From the NCBI RefSeq assembly GCF_001657485.1, contig NZ_LXFU01000037.1:186001-250000 (forward strand): a DNA stretch of 64,000 nucleotides, read 5' to 3'. The DNA is from Rhizobium sp. WYCCWR10014 (lineage in GTDB: Bacteria; Pseudomonadota; Alphaproteobacteria; Rhizobiales; Rhizobiaceae). The translations under genes were made by a program, and so were the position numbers. Positions within the stretch are counted from its first letter, which is position 1. Every line of letters begins with the position of its first letter. A model generated the notes under the pieces. The model saw nothing but the letters and a program-made list of their open reading frames with translations, was not told where the DNA came from and searched no databases. This document shows positions 36,454 through 44,808 of this stretch, piece after piece.

Positions 36454-37121
36454 GCAAGGTCGGCACTGAGACGGCAGGACAGAGCGATGAACATGCCAGC
36501 CTCATGGATGGCATGTACCGCTACCAGCGCCATATCTACGACCTGACCCGCAAATATTATCTTCTCGGCCGCGACAGCACGATCCGCAAACTCGACGTGC
36601 CCGAAGGCGGCACGCTGCTTGAAGTCGGCTGCGGCACGGGGCGCAACATGGCTTTCGCCCATAGGCATTTCCCGACCGCCAAGCTGTTCGGCCTCGACAT
36701 TTCCCAGGAAATGCTGATTTCGGCGCGCAAGACCTTCGCCACCAAAGCGACGATCCCGGAATTTCGCGTCGCCGACGCCACGGCGTTCACACCGCGCGAA
36801 TTGGGCGTCAGCGGCTTCGACCGCATCTTGATTTCCTATGCCTTGTCGATGATCCCGGACTGGGAGCGCGCCGTCGATGCATCGATCGCCGCCCTCAATC
36901 CCGGCGGCCAGCTGCACATCGTCGATTTCGGCCAGCAGGAAGGCTTGCCGGTCTGGTTCCGGCGCATGCTGCAGTCCTGGCTTGCGAAATTCCACGTCAC
37001 CCCGCGCGCCGATCTGCGCGAGGTCCTGGAAGCGCAAGCCCATGAGAACAACGCGACATTGTTGTTCGATACCATCGGCGGCGGTTATGCCTGGCGGGCA
37101 GCCATTATCAGCAAGCGCTGA
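36450..37121 (+). CDS. btaB: Diacylglycerylhomoserine N-methyltransferase BtaB
   Basis: BtaB trimethylates diacylglycerylhomoserine with three SAM to finish DGTS. The 223-residue class I methyltransferase has LLEVGCGTGRNMAFAH (motif I), LFGLDISQEML and HIVDFGQQEG. It uses a GTG start inside the btaA stop, a coupled arrangement that matches the shared pathway. Confidence 0.94.
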   Translation: MSKVGTETAGQSDEHASLMDGMYRYQRHIYDLTRKYYLLGRDSTIRKLDVPEGGTLLEVGCGTGRNMAFAHRHFPTAKLFGLDISQEMLISARKTFATKATIPEFRVADATAFTPRELGVSGFDRILISYALSMIPDWERAVDASIAALNPGGQLHIVDFGQQEGLPVWFRRMLQSWLAKFHVTPRADLREVLEAQAHENNATLLFDTIGGGYAWRAAIISKR

Positions 37122-37249
37122 TAATTCGCTTGAAACTAACCGATTTTTTACGTTGATATGATGAAAAGAGGGTTATCCTCTGCTGACTCGTCTTTTTCGA
37201 AGGTCAGGTTGTGGGGCAAAAAGATCATTCGAGCTACGACGGGACGCCC

Positions 37250-38047
37250 ATGCGCCGGCTTTTGTTTTGCGTTTTGCCCTTGGCCGTCCTTTTGGCCGGC
37301 TGCAGCTCCTCCGGTTATGACTATCTCGAAACGGCGTCGATCAAGCCGAAGACGCGCTTCAAGGATACCGATCCGCAGGATTTCGGCCCAAAGCATCCGC
37401 AGCAGAACCAGATCCACGGCATCGATATCTCCAAATGGCAGGGCGATATCGATTGGCGCACGGTGAAGAATTCTGGTGTCGCCTTCGCCTTCATCAAGGC
37501 AACCGAAGGCAAGGACAGGGTCGATCCGCGCTTCGACGAATACTGGCGTGAAGCCCGCGCCGCCGGCATCCCGCACGCTCCCTATCATTTCTACTATTTC
37601 TGCTCCTCCGCCGATCAGCAGGCCGACTGGTTCATCCGCAACGTGCCGAAGGAGGCCATGCGCCTGCCACCGGTGCTCGACGTCGAGTGGAACGCCGAAT
37701 CGAAGACCTGCCGCTACCGTCCCGACGCTGAAACCGTGCGCGCCGAAATGCAGCGTTTCATGGACCGGCTGGAGGCCTATTACGGCAAGCGCCCGATCAT
37801 CTATACCTCGGTCGATTTCCACCGCGAAAATCTCGCCGGCTACTTCCAGGATTATCATTTCTGGGTCCGTTCGGTGGCAAAACACCCCGAGGTGACCTAT
37901 TCCGACCGCCGCTGGGCCTTCTGGCAATACACCTCGACCGGCGTTATTCCCGGCATCAGTGGGCCGACCGATATCAACGTCTTTGCCGGCAGCGCAAAGA
38001 ACTGGAACAATTGGGTCGCGGCCGTTTCCAAGGATAGAAATTCTTAG
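37250..38047 (+). CDS. GH25 lysozyme-like lipoprotein
   Basis: Glycoside hydrolase family 25 enzymes cleave MurNAc-GlcNAc bonds of peptidoglycan. The 265-residue protein starts MRRLLFCVLPLAVLLAGCSS, a lipoprotein signal with lipobox LLAGC. The GH25 barrel has IHGIDISKWQGDIDW, FAFIKATEG, PPVLDVEWN with catalytic acids, RPIIYTS and RRWAFWQYTSTG. A GTG at 37211 in frame would add 13 residues before the signal; the ATG at 37250 is preferred. Confidence 0.88.
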   Translation: MRRLLFCVLPLAVLLAGCSSSGYDYLETASIKPKTRFKDTDPQDFGPKHPQQNQIHGIDISKWQGDIDWRTVKNSGVAFAFIKATEGKDRVDPRFDEYWREARAAGIPHAPYHFYYFCSSADQQADWFIRNVPKEAMRLPPVLDVEWNAESKTCRYRPDAETVRAEMQRFMDRLEAYYGKRPIIYTSVDFHRENLAGYFQDYHFWVRSVAKHPEVTYSDRRWAFWQYTSTGVIPGISGPTDINVFAGSAKNWNNWVAAVSKDRNS

Positions 38048-38128
38048 TAACGTCTTGCGATGTTTCTTGCTTCCGTCACATTCGTCTGTGAAAGCGACGG
38101 CAATCTGTTTGATATAAGGACCTCATCC

Positions 38129-39346
38129 ATGCACCGCTCGCTCGCAAGCCGCTCTGCACTCGCCCTTCTGTTTGCCCTCGCCCTCGCAGGCGGCGCAGCC
38201 GCCCAGCAGGCGCCGGGCGCAGCCCCGGCAGCGCCCTGCGGCGGCGATCTGGCAGCCTTCCTCGAAGGCGTGAAGAAAGATGCTGTCGCAGCCGGCGCCA
38301 GTGCGGCAGCCGCCGACGAGGCCTTCGCCGGTGCCGATATCGACCCCAAGGTCCTGAGCCGGGATCGCGCCCAAGGCGTCTTCAAGCAGACCTTCCTCGA
38401 ATTCTCCCAGCGCACCGTCAGCCAGGCCCGCCTCGACATCGGCCGGCAGAAGATGAAGCAATATGCCGACGTCTTTGCCCGCGCCGAGCAGGAATTCGGC
38501 GTCCCCCCGGGCGTCATCACCGCCTTCTGGGCGATGGAAACCGATTTCGGCGCCGTCCAGGGCGATTTCAACACCCGCAACGCCCTGGTGACACTGTCGC
38601 ATGATTGCCGCCGCCCGGAACTCTTCCGTCCTCAGCTCATCGCCCTTATCGAGATGGTCCAGCATGGCGACCTCGACCCCGCCACCAATACCGGCGCCTG
38701 GGCCGGCGAGATCGGCCAGGTGCAGATGTTGCCGCGCGACATCATCGCCTATGGCATGGATGGTGACGGCGACGGCCACATCCGCCTGAAACAGAGCAGC
38801 CCGGACGCGATCCTGACGGCGGCGAAATTCATCCAGCACCTCGGCTTCGAGCGCGGCCAGCCCTGGCTGCAGGAAGTGACCGTGCCCGACAACCTGCCCT
38901 TTGAGAAATCCGGCCTTGGCGGCACGATGAAGGCCGCCGAATGGTTCGCACTCGGCGTCAAGCCGCGCGACGGCAATACAGCTTTCGGCGATCTCGAAGG
39001 CGACCTCGTGCTGCCGCAGGGCCGCATGGGGCCGGCTTTCATCGCCTATCCCAATTTCAAGATCTATCTCGAATGGAACAAGTCGTTCATCTACACGACC
39101 TCGGCCGCCTATTTCGGGACGCGCCTTTCGGGAGCCGAACCCTATCTCAAGGGCGTGCCGGAACAGGGGCTTGCCAGCGACCAGATGAAGGCGCTGCAAA
39201 CCAAACTGCAGTCGCTCGGCCATGATGTCGGCGAGATCGATGGCATCCTCGGCTCCGGCACGCGTGTCGCGATCCAGAAGGAACAGCAGCGCCTCGGCAT
39301 GCCGGCCGACGGCTGGGCGACGCCTGCCCTTCTCAACGCCCTCTGA
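38129..39346 (+). CDS. Lytic murein transglycosylase, MltB-like (SLT_2) with PG-binding domain
   Basis: This 405-residue protein starts MHRSLASRSALALLFALALA, a signal peptide, with AAGGA upstream. The SLT_2 domain has the catalytic Glu in FWAMETDFG, then AWAGEIGQVQMLP and GMDGDGDGHI. The C-terminal 65 residues form a PG_binding_1 domain (MKALQTKLQSLGHDVGEIDG). No lipobox is present, so it is probably soluble in the periplasm. It lies 81 bp after the GH25 gene. Confidence 0.9.
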   Translation: MHRSLASRSALALLFALALAGGAAAQQAPGAAPAAPCGGDLAAFLEGVKKDAVAAGASAAAADEAFAGADIDPKVLSRDRAQGVFKQTFLEFSQRTVSQARLDIGRQKMKQYADVFARAEQEFGVPPGVITAFWAMETDFGAVQGDFNTRNALVTLSHDCRRPELFRPQLIALIEMVQHGDLDPATNTGAWAGEIGQVQMLPRDIIAYGMDGDGDGHIRLKQSSPDAILTAAKFIQHLGFERGQPWLQEVTVPDNLPFEKSGLGGTMKAAEWFALGVKPRDGNTAFGDLEGDLVLPQGRMGPAFIAYPNFKIYLEWNKSFIYTTSAAYFGTRLSGAEPYLKGVPEQGLASDQMKALQTKLQSLGHDVGEIDGILGSGTRVAIQKEQQRLGMPADGWATPALLNAL

Positions 39347-39349
39347 TCC

Positions 39350-39456
39350 TAAAGCATGTCGCGCAAAAGTGTGCTGCGGTTTTGCGACGACGGCATGCGT
39401 AAAAACAAGCAGCTAAAGCGCGACGAGCGAATCCGAAAGATCGCGACGCGCTTTAG
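39350..39456. repeat. Rhizobial intergenic palindromic repeat
   Basis: The element pairs AAGCATGTCGCGCAAAAGTG with TTTTGCGACGACGGCATGCG, then a second stem AAAGCGCGACG...CGTCGCGCTTT-like, starting 4 bases after the transglycosylase stop. Its layout parallels the repeat at 25245-25347. A shorter CCGAAA/TTTCGG palindrome follows at about 39527-39552. Confidence 0.6.
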
Positions 39457-39582
39457 CTGACACCCTGCTGCCGCCCGCTTCGCAAGAAACGGGTGGCGCC
39501 GTTCGCCGCCTGCGCTAAAGCATCAAGCCGAAAACCGTTGACGGCTTTCGGCAAACAAACAGCTTGCGGTGGAGGAATCGAC

Positions 39583-40488
39583 GTGGACAGCAGGATGAAT
39601 GCCTGGACCTGGGGCTTGCTGGTCCTGCTCGGCCTGATCTGGGGCGGCTCCTTCTTCTTTGCCCGCATCGCCGTCCAGCACGTGCCGCCGCTGACCCTCG
39701 TCTTCCTCAGACTGCTGCTCGCAGCGTTGGCGTTGCATGTCTATATCGCCGGCCGTTTCGATTTCTATGCGATCTTCAAGGCCCGCTGGCGCGAATTCCT
39801 GATCCTCGGGCTCATCAATAATGCCCTGCCGCATGCGCTGATCTTCTTCGGCCAGACCCGCATCGGCGCCGGTCTTGCGGCGATCCTGAATGCGACGACA
39901 CCGATCTGGACCGTGCTCATCGCCAACTACTTCACCTCAGACGAAAAACTGTCGCCGGCAAAGATCGCCGGCTGCCTTGTCGGACTGGCCGGAACGATCG
40001 TGCTGATCGGCCCCGGGATGTCGGCCGGTGGCGAAGCCCCACTCTGGGCGCTGCTTCTTCCCGTGCTTGCCGCGATCTCCTATGGTTTCGCCGCCACTTA
40101 TGGAAAGCGCTTCAAGAATGTTCCCGCCCCTGTCACCGCAGCCGGACAATTGACCGCCTCTTCGCTGATTGCGCTGCCGCTGTCGCTGCTGGCCGATCGT
40201 CCCTGGGCGCTTGCCGCACCGCCGCTCGATGCCCTACTCGCCATCCTGGCACTGGCGCTGCTGTCGACCGCCTTCGGCTACATCCTCTATTTCCGGATCA
40301 TGGCGGCGGCCGGCGCCACCAATGCCTCGCTCGTCACCCTGCTGGTACCGCCGAGCGCCATCGTTCTCGGCGTACTCTTCCTCGGGGAAAGGCTCGCAGT
40401 GAGCGAGTTTGCCGGCATGGCGCTAATCGGTTTCGGCCTCGTCATTCTCGACGGCCGCGCCTATCGCCTGCTGGCCAAGACCGCCTGA
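39583..40488 (+). CDS. EamA/DMT-family transporter (first copy)
   Basis: This is a 301-residue inner-membrane protein with ten predicted helices in two EamA halves, the first from LVLLGLIWGGSFFFARIAV and the second ending FLGERLAVSEFAGMALIGFG. Such proteins export or import small metabolites; the substrate is unknown. I chose the GTG at 39583 because GGAGG lies 7 bases upstream; an ATG at 39595 has only AGCAGG. Confidence 0.85.
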   Translation: MDSRMNAWTWGLLVLLGLIWGGSFFFARIAVQHVPPLTLVFLRLLLAALALHVYIAGRFDFYAIFKARWREFLILGLINNALPHALIFFGQTRIGAGLAAILNATTPIWTVLIANYFTSDEKLSPAKIAGCLVGLAGTIVLIGPGMSAGGEAPLWALLLPVLAAISYGFAATYGKRFKNVPAPVTAAGQLTASSLIALPLSLLADRPWALAAPPLDALLAILALALLSTAFGYILYFRIMAAAGATNASLVTLLVPPSAIVLGVLFLGERLAVSEFAGMALIGFGLVILDGRAYRLLAKTA

Positions 40489-40541
40489 AACCGGTTGCGA
40501 ATTCCACATGTTTTCAACCGGTTGCGATCCCGCCATGTTTT
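40489..40541 (+). repeat. 27-bp tandem duplication after the EamA gene
   Basis: AACCGGTTGCGA occurs at 40489 and 40516, each followed by a related sequence ending CATGTTTT. The two copies abut and begin just after the stop codon. Each contains an ACCGGT palindrome. Confidence 0.75.
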
Positions 40542-40751
40542 GGGCGCATAGGTAAATGCGCAATCGCCCGATTTAACGGCATGTTAAAATCTGTGAACAA
40601 AAATTTGTTGGAAATTAATAAATAATTTCAAACGCTTGTCGAAACCCTATTCGACTTATCCACTGAACCCTTCTGCAGCGCAGCATAAGATCTGCTTCCC
40701 AACCGACATATTTCAGACATATTATTGGCCGGTTAACGCGAGGAGACAGAC

Positions 40752-40829
40752 ATGGGACTCACGCAATCCTTGAATGTTCTGTTGGTCAGTGCAGCGTTTG
40801 CTTTCGTCTTGTCCATGCTCTTCATCTGA
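40752..40829 (+). CDS. Putative 25-residue membrane peptide
   Basis: An ATG with GAGGAG about 9 bases upstream opens a 25-codon frame. The product begins MGLTQSLNVLLVSAAF and ends SMLFI, a single hydrophobic helix with a short polar N terminus. A perfect bidirectional terminator follows at 40898. The upstream 210 bp is AT-rich, suggesting a dedicated promoter. No function is known to me. It is too short for usual gene callers. Confidence 0.55.
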   Translation: MGLTQSLNVLLVSAAFAFVLSMLFI

Positions 40830-40897
40830 GCTGGCCGACGAAAGTGTAATGACTGATAGTGCCTACACTCCTGAATAGCTGATCAATCCGCCAACGA

Positions 40898-40929
40898 AAA
40901 AGCGCATGTCCCGCCCGACATGCGCTTTT
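40898..40929. terminator. Bidirectional terminator between small ORF and metF
   Basis: AAAAGCGCATGTC and GACATGCGCTTTT form a perfect 13-bp stem around CCGCCC, with T runs on both strands. It can end both the plus-strand small-ORF transcript and the minus-strand metF transcript. Confidence 0.9.
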
Positions 40930-40968
40930 CACTTTTACAGCGCCGCGCGTCTTTCAGACGCGCAAAGA

Positions 40969-41871
40969 TCAGGCGGCTGCGCCCGCACTTTTTGTTTGCT
41001 GGCGGGAGAGGCCGAGATTGTCGAGCACGGCGGAAACCAGCGGCGCGCGGTTCATCGTATAGAGATGGAAGTCGTGGATGCCGCGCCTGACGAGATCTTC
41101 GATCTGTTCGGCAGCGACTTCGGCGGCGACCTTCGCCCGCTCCTCGGGCTTGTCGTCGAAGCCCGCAAAGCGCTCGTCGAGGAAGGCGGGGATAACAGTG
41201 CCGCAAGCCCCGGCGAAACGCTTCAGCTGCGTCAGGTTCTGGATCGGCATGATGCCGGGCACCACAGGGATCGAGATACCGGCACCGCGCACCCGTTCCA
41301 GGTAGCGCTCGAAATTGTCGTTGTCGAAGAAGAACTGCGTCAGTGCCCGGTCGGCGCCATTGTGGGCCTTGCGCTTCAGCATGTCGATATCGGCGGCCGT
41401 ATCGCGGCTTTCCGGGTGTTTTTCCGGATAGGCGGAGACCGAAATCTCGAAATCGCCGATTTCCTTCAGGCCAGCCACCAGCTCTGCCGCATTGGCATAT
41501 CCCCCGGGATGCGGCTGGTAGGGCGCGCCGGCACCACCGGGCGCATCGCCGCGCAGCGCCACGAAATGCGTCACGCCAGCTTCGCGGAACGTGTCGACCA
41601 CCTGATGCGTCTCTTCCTTCGTCGCGCCGACGCAGGTGAGATGCGAGGCGGTGGCAAGCGGCGTCTGCGACAGGAACCGCGTGACCGTGGTCAGCGTCGG
41701 CGCTCTAGTGGTGCCGCCGGCGCCATAAGTCACCGAGACGAAGTCCGGGTCCCAGTCCTGCAGTTCGCTGACTGTATGCCAGAGCTGCCCTTCCATCTCC
41801 TCCGATTTCGGCGGGAAGAATTCGAAGGAGACCCTGATGTTGCGGCCGCGCGCATCGCTTTTCAAAACCAT
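40969..41871 (-). CDS. metF: Methylenetetrahydrofolate reductase MetF
   Basis: MetF reduces 5,10-methylene-THF to 5-methyl-THF for methionine synthesis, using FAD. The 300-residue TIM barrel shows VSFEFFPPKSEEME, SVTYGAGGTTR, HLTCVGATKEE, FVALRGDAPGG and DRALTQFFFDND. It starts one base after the stop of the ArsR-methyltransferase gene, so the two are an operon, which links the regulator to the methionine cycle. Confidence 0.95.
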   Translation of the reverse strand: MVLKSDARGRNIRVSFEFFPPKSEEMEGQLWHTVSELQDWDPDFVSVTYGAGGTTRAPTLTTVTRFLSQTPLATASHLTCVGATKEETHQVVDTFREAGVTHFVALRGDAPGGAGAPYQPHPGGYANAAELVAGLKEIGDFEISVSAYPEKHPESRDTAADIDMLKRKAHNGADRALTQFFFDNDNFERYLERVRGAGISIPVVPGIMPIQNLTQLKRFAGACGTVIPAFLDERFAGFDDKPEERAKVAAEVAAEQIEDLVRRGIHDFHLYTMNRAPLVSAVLDNLGLSRQQTKSAGAAA

Positions 41872-41872
41872 G

Positions 41873-42898
41873 TCATACCCTCCCGGCAAATGTAGGTTCG
41901 GCGCCTTCGCTCGTCTGCGAAGCCATGAGGCGCCTCGGATCACGCGCGAGCCAGACGGTGACCGTCAACCCCTGCCCGCTTTGCTGACCCGGATGAAGAT
42001 CGACGACCTGCTCGACGTCGAGCCCGGTCTTGCGCAACCAGTCGGACATCGCCTGGTGCGAAAAACCGAGACGGACATGCGCATGCTCGTCGCGGAGATA
42101 TTCGAGCGTGTGCGGCGCAAGGTCGATGACCACGAGCCGGCCGCCCGGCCGGAGCATGCGCGCCGCTTCCGCGATCGCAACCTCCGGCTGATCGAAGAAA
42201 TGCAGCACCTGATGGATCGTCACCAGATCGAAATCCTGTCCCTCGAAAGGCAGGTTCAGGATATCGGCGTGGCGCACGGTGGCCTTGGTGATGCGGGACT
42301 TGTCGAGATTGGCGCGTGCCACGCTCAGCATGTCGCGGCTGGCATCAACGCCGGTCGCCCGTCGGTAGAGCCCGGACAGGAGTTCGAGGATGCGGCCGGT
42401 GCCGGTACCGAGATCGAGCAGCGAGTCGATCGGTTGGCTGCCGAGCAGCCGGATGACGGCGGCGTCGACCTCCTCATCGGCCGCATGCAGGCGGCGAAGC
42501 TCGTCCCACTCGGCCGCGTTGCGGCTGAAATAGGCCTGTGCCCGCTCGGCGCGCTGGCGCTTGACCTGCGAGAGCCGCTCGCCGTCACGAAGGATGGTCG
42601 GATCGTTCTCGGAAACATGCTTCAGCAACGCCCGCACCAGCATGGCTGCCTTACCGTCCTGCTTGAGGCGGAAATAGGCCCAGGCGCCCTCCTGGTAGCG
42701 TTCGATCAGTTCGGCCTCGCCAAGCAGCTTCAGGTGGCGCGAGATGCGGGGCTGGGATTGGCCGAGAATTTCGGTAAGATCGGTCACCGTCAGATCGCCG
42801 CCGTCAAGAAGGGCCAGAAGACGCAGGCGCGTGGGCTCGCCAGCCGCCTTCAAGACGTCCACCAGCGCATCCAGTCCAAGCTTCAAGGGTTCGCTCAT
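41873..42898 (-). CDS. ArsR-family regulator fused to a SAM-dependent methyltransferase
   Basis: This 341-residue protein has two parts. Residues about 5-95 are a winged helix of ArsR type (GEPTRLRLLALLDGGDLTVTDL, QSQPRISRHLKLLGEAELI). Residues about 130-310 are a class I methyltransferase fold with LLDLGTGTGRILELL and GVDASRDMLSVARANL. The cysteine metal sites of metal-sensing ArsR proteins are not evident. Fusion plus metF as operon partner suggests it senses SAM or S-adenosylhomocysteine and controls methionine-cycle genes. Whether the methyltransferase is active is unknown. Confidence 0.88.
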   Translation of the reverse strand: MSEPLKLGLDALVDVLKAAGEPTRLRLLALLDGGDLTVTDLTEILGQSQPRISRHLKLLGEAELIERYQEGAWAYFRLKQDGKAAMLVRALLKHVSENDPTILRDGERLSQVKRQRAERAQAYFSRNAAEWDELRRLHAADEEVDAAVIRLLGSQPIDSLLDLGTGTGRILELLSGLYRRATGVDASRDMLSVARANLDKSRITKATVRHADILNLPFEGQDFDLVTIHQVLHFFDQPEVAIAEAARMLRPGGRLVVIDLAPHTLEYLRDEHAHVRLGFSHQAMSDWLRKTGLDVEQVVDLHPGQQSGQGLTVTVWLARDPRRLMASQTSEGAEPTFAGRV

Positions 42899-42916
42899 CT
42901 TCGATCCAATCAAGAT

Positions 42917-42932
42917 ATAAAGATATCTTTAT
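42917..42932. promoter_or_regulatory. Perfect palindrome upstream of the ArsR-metF operon
   Basis: ATAAAGATATCTTTAT is a perfect 16-bp palindrome, 18 bases before the start of the regulator gene. Its size and symmetry fit an ArsR dimer operator, so the operon is probably autoregulated. Confidence 0.7.
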
Positions 42933-43010
42933 GTGATTTGAAAAGCGGTGGCAAGCGAGAATTCGCTCTCTCCACGAAATTGCCTGCTCAAATTGCGACA
43001 GAGCCAGACA

Positions 43011-43038
43011 TGAAAAAGCCCCGGCCGAACCGGGGCTT
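43011..43038 (-). terminator. Rho-independent terminator after ettA
   Basis: AAGCCCCGG and CCGGGGCTT pair perfectly around CCGAA, with TTTTTCA following on the minus strand. It lies 22 bases past the ABC-F stop. Confidence 0.9.
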
Positions 43039-43060
43039 CCGCAAGTAAAAATGAGTGAAA

Positions 43061-44710
43061 TCAGCGTGTCAGGCGCTTGTGAGCCTGGCTGCCCGGGTTG
43101 AGGGCGTCGGGGCCGAGACGGCGAACCTTGTCCTGTTCATAATCCTCGAAGTTGCCTTCGAACCATTCGACATGGCCGTCGCCTTCGAAAGCGAGGATAT
43201 GCGTCGCCAGACGGTCGAGGAACATGCGATCATGGCTGATGATGATGGCGCAGCCAGCGAAGTTCTCCAGCGCGTTTTCCAAGGCGCCCAGCGTTTCCGT
43301 ATCGAGGTCGTTGGTCGGTTCGTCGAGCAGCAGAACGTTGCCGCCGGCCTTCAGCATCTTGGCAAGGTGAACGCGGTTGCGCTGACCACCAGAGAGATTG
43401 CCGACCTTCTGCTGCTGATCGCCGCCCTTGAAGTTGAAGGCGCCGCAATAGGCACGGGAGTTCATGTCGAACTTGCCGAGCTTGATGATTTCGGCGCCAC
43501 CGGAGATTTCCTCCCAGACCGTCTTGTCGGCCGCAAGGGTGTCACGGCTCTGGTCGACATAACCGAGATGCACGGTCTCGCCGACGCGGATCGAACCGCC
43601 ATCCGGCGTTTCCTGGCCGGTGATCATCCTGAATAGCGTCGTCTTACCGGCGCCGTTCGGGCCGATGATGCCGACGATGCCGCCCGGCGGCAGCTTGATC
43701 GACAGGTCGTTGATCAGCGTGCGGCCCTCGAAGCCCTTGGTGATGCCGTCCATCTCGATGACCACCTGGCCGAGGCGCTCGCTGACCGGGATGATGATCT
43801 GCGCGTCGCCGGGACGCTGCTTCTCGGCGGCATCCACCAGTTGCTCGTAGGACTTGATGCGCGCCTTGGATTTGGCCTGACGGGCCTTCGGGCTGGACGC
43901 GATCCATTCCTGTTCACGGCTGATCGCCTTCTGGCGCGATGCGTCTTCGCGGCTTTCCTGCAGCATGCGCTTGGCTTTCGCTTGCAGGTAGGCCGAATAG
44001 TTGCCTTCGTAGGGAATGCCACGGCCGCGGTCGAGTTCGAGGATCCATCCGGTGACGTTGTCCAGGAAGTAGCGATCGTGGGTAATCATCATCACGGCGC
44101 CCGGATAGTCGCGTAGATGTTTTTCGAGCCAGGCGATGGTTTCGGCGTCCAGGTGGTTGGTCGGTTCGTCGAGCAGCAGCAGATCCGGCTGCGAAAGCAG
44201 CAGGCGGCAGAGCGCGACACGGCGGCGCTCACCGCCGGAAAGACTGGTGACGTCGGCGTCGCGCGGCGGGCAGCGCAAGGCTTCCATCGCCATCTCGACC
44301 TGGCTTTCCAGATCCCACAGGTTCTGGCTGTCGATGACGTCCTGAAGCTTGGCGCCCTCTTCCGCCGTCTCGTCGGAATAGTTCATCATCAATTCATTGT
44401 AGCGATCGAGGACAGCCGTCTTCGAGGCAACGCCTTCCATGACGTTCTCGAACACCGTCTTGTTGGGATCGAGATGCGGCTCCTGCTCCAGATAGCCGAC
44501 CGTCGCACCTTCGGCGAGCCAGGCCTCGCCGGTATACTCCTTGTCCTGGCCTGCGATGATGCGCAGCACGGTGGATTTACCCGCACCGTTCGGACCAAGA
44601 ATACCGATCTTGGCATCCGGGTAGAACGAAAGGTGGATATTCTCCAGGATCTTCTTGTTGCCATAGGCCTTGTTGAGGCCGGACATATGATAGATGAACT
44701 GACGTGCCAT
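43061..44710 (-). CDS. ettA: Energy-dependent translational throttle protein EttA (ABC-F)
   Basis: ABC-F proteins bind the ribosomal E site and gate translation according to the ATP/ADP state. The 549-residue protein has two ATPase domains without membrane segments. The first has GPNGAGKST near residue 39, LSGGERRRVAL and LLLLDEPTNHLD. The second has GPNGAGKTTLFR and LSGGQRNRVHL. The linker between them and the arm fit the EttA subgroup (about 555 residues). Confidence 0.93.
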   Translation of the reverse strand: MARQFIYHMSGLNKAYGNKKILENIHLSFYPDAKIGILGPNGAGKSTVLRIIAGQDKEYTGEAWLAEGATVGYLEQEPHLDPNKTVFENVMEGVASKTAVLDRYNELMMNYSDETAEEGAKLQDVIDSQNLWDLESQVEMAMEALRCPPRDADVTSLSGGERRRVALCRLLLSQPDLLLLDEPTNHLDAETIAWLEKHLRDYPGAVMMITHDRYFLDNVTGWILELDRGRGIPYEGNYSAYLQAKAKRMLQESREDASRQKAISREQEWIASSPKARQAKSKARIKSYEQLVDAAEKQRPGDAQIIIPVSERLGQVVIEMDGITKGFEGRTLINDLSIKLPPGGIVGIIGPNGAGKTTLFRMITGQETPDGGSIRVGETVHLGYVDQSRDTLAADKTVWEEISGGAEIIKLGKFDMNSRAYCGAFNFKGGDQQQKVGNLSGGQRNRVHLAKMLKAGGNVLLLDEPTNDLDTETLGALENALENFAGCAIIISHDRMFLDRLATHILAFEGDGHVEWFEGNFEDYEQDKVRRLGPDALNPGSQAHKRLTR

Positions 44711-44808
44711 GCTGCGCTGCTCCGGGCGGGAAACTTCGATTGTGCCGCTATGTAGGCGAAACAGCGCCTGCGGGCAACGTCGAAACCCGGTTTACTCAGG
44801 ATTTCCGG

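Noticed and set aside
40637..40654. Inverted repeat GTCGAA-N6-TTCGAC as an operator
   Set aside because: Six-base arms in AT-rich intergenic DNA with no linked start or promoter; not strong enough to call.
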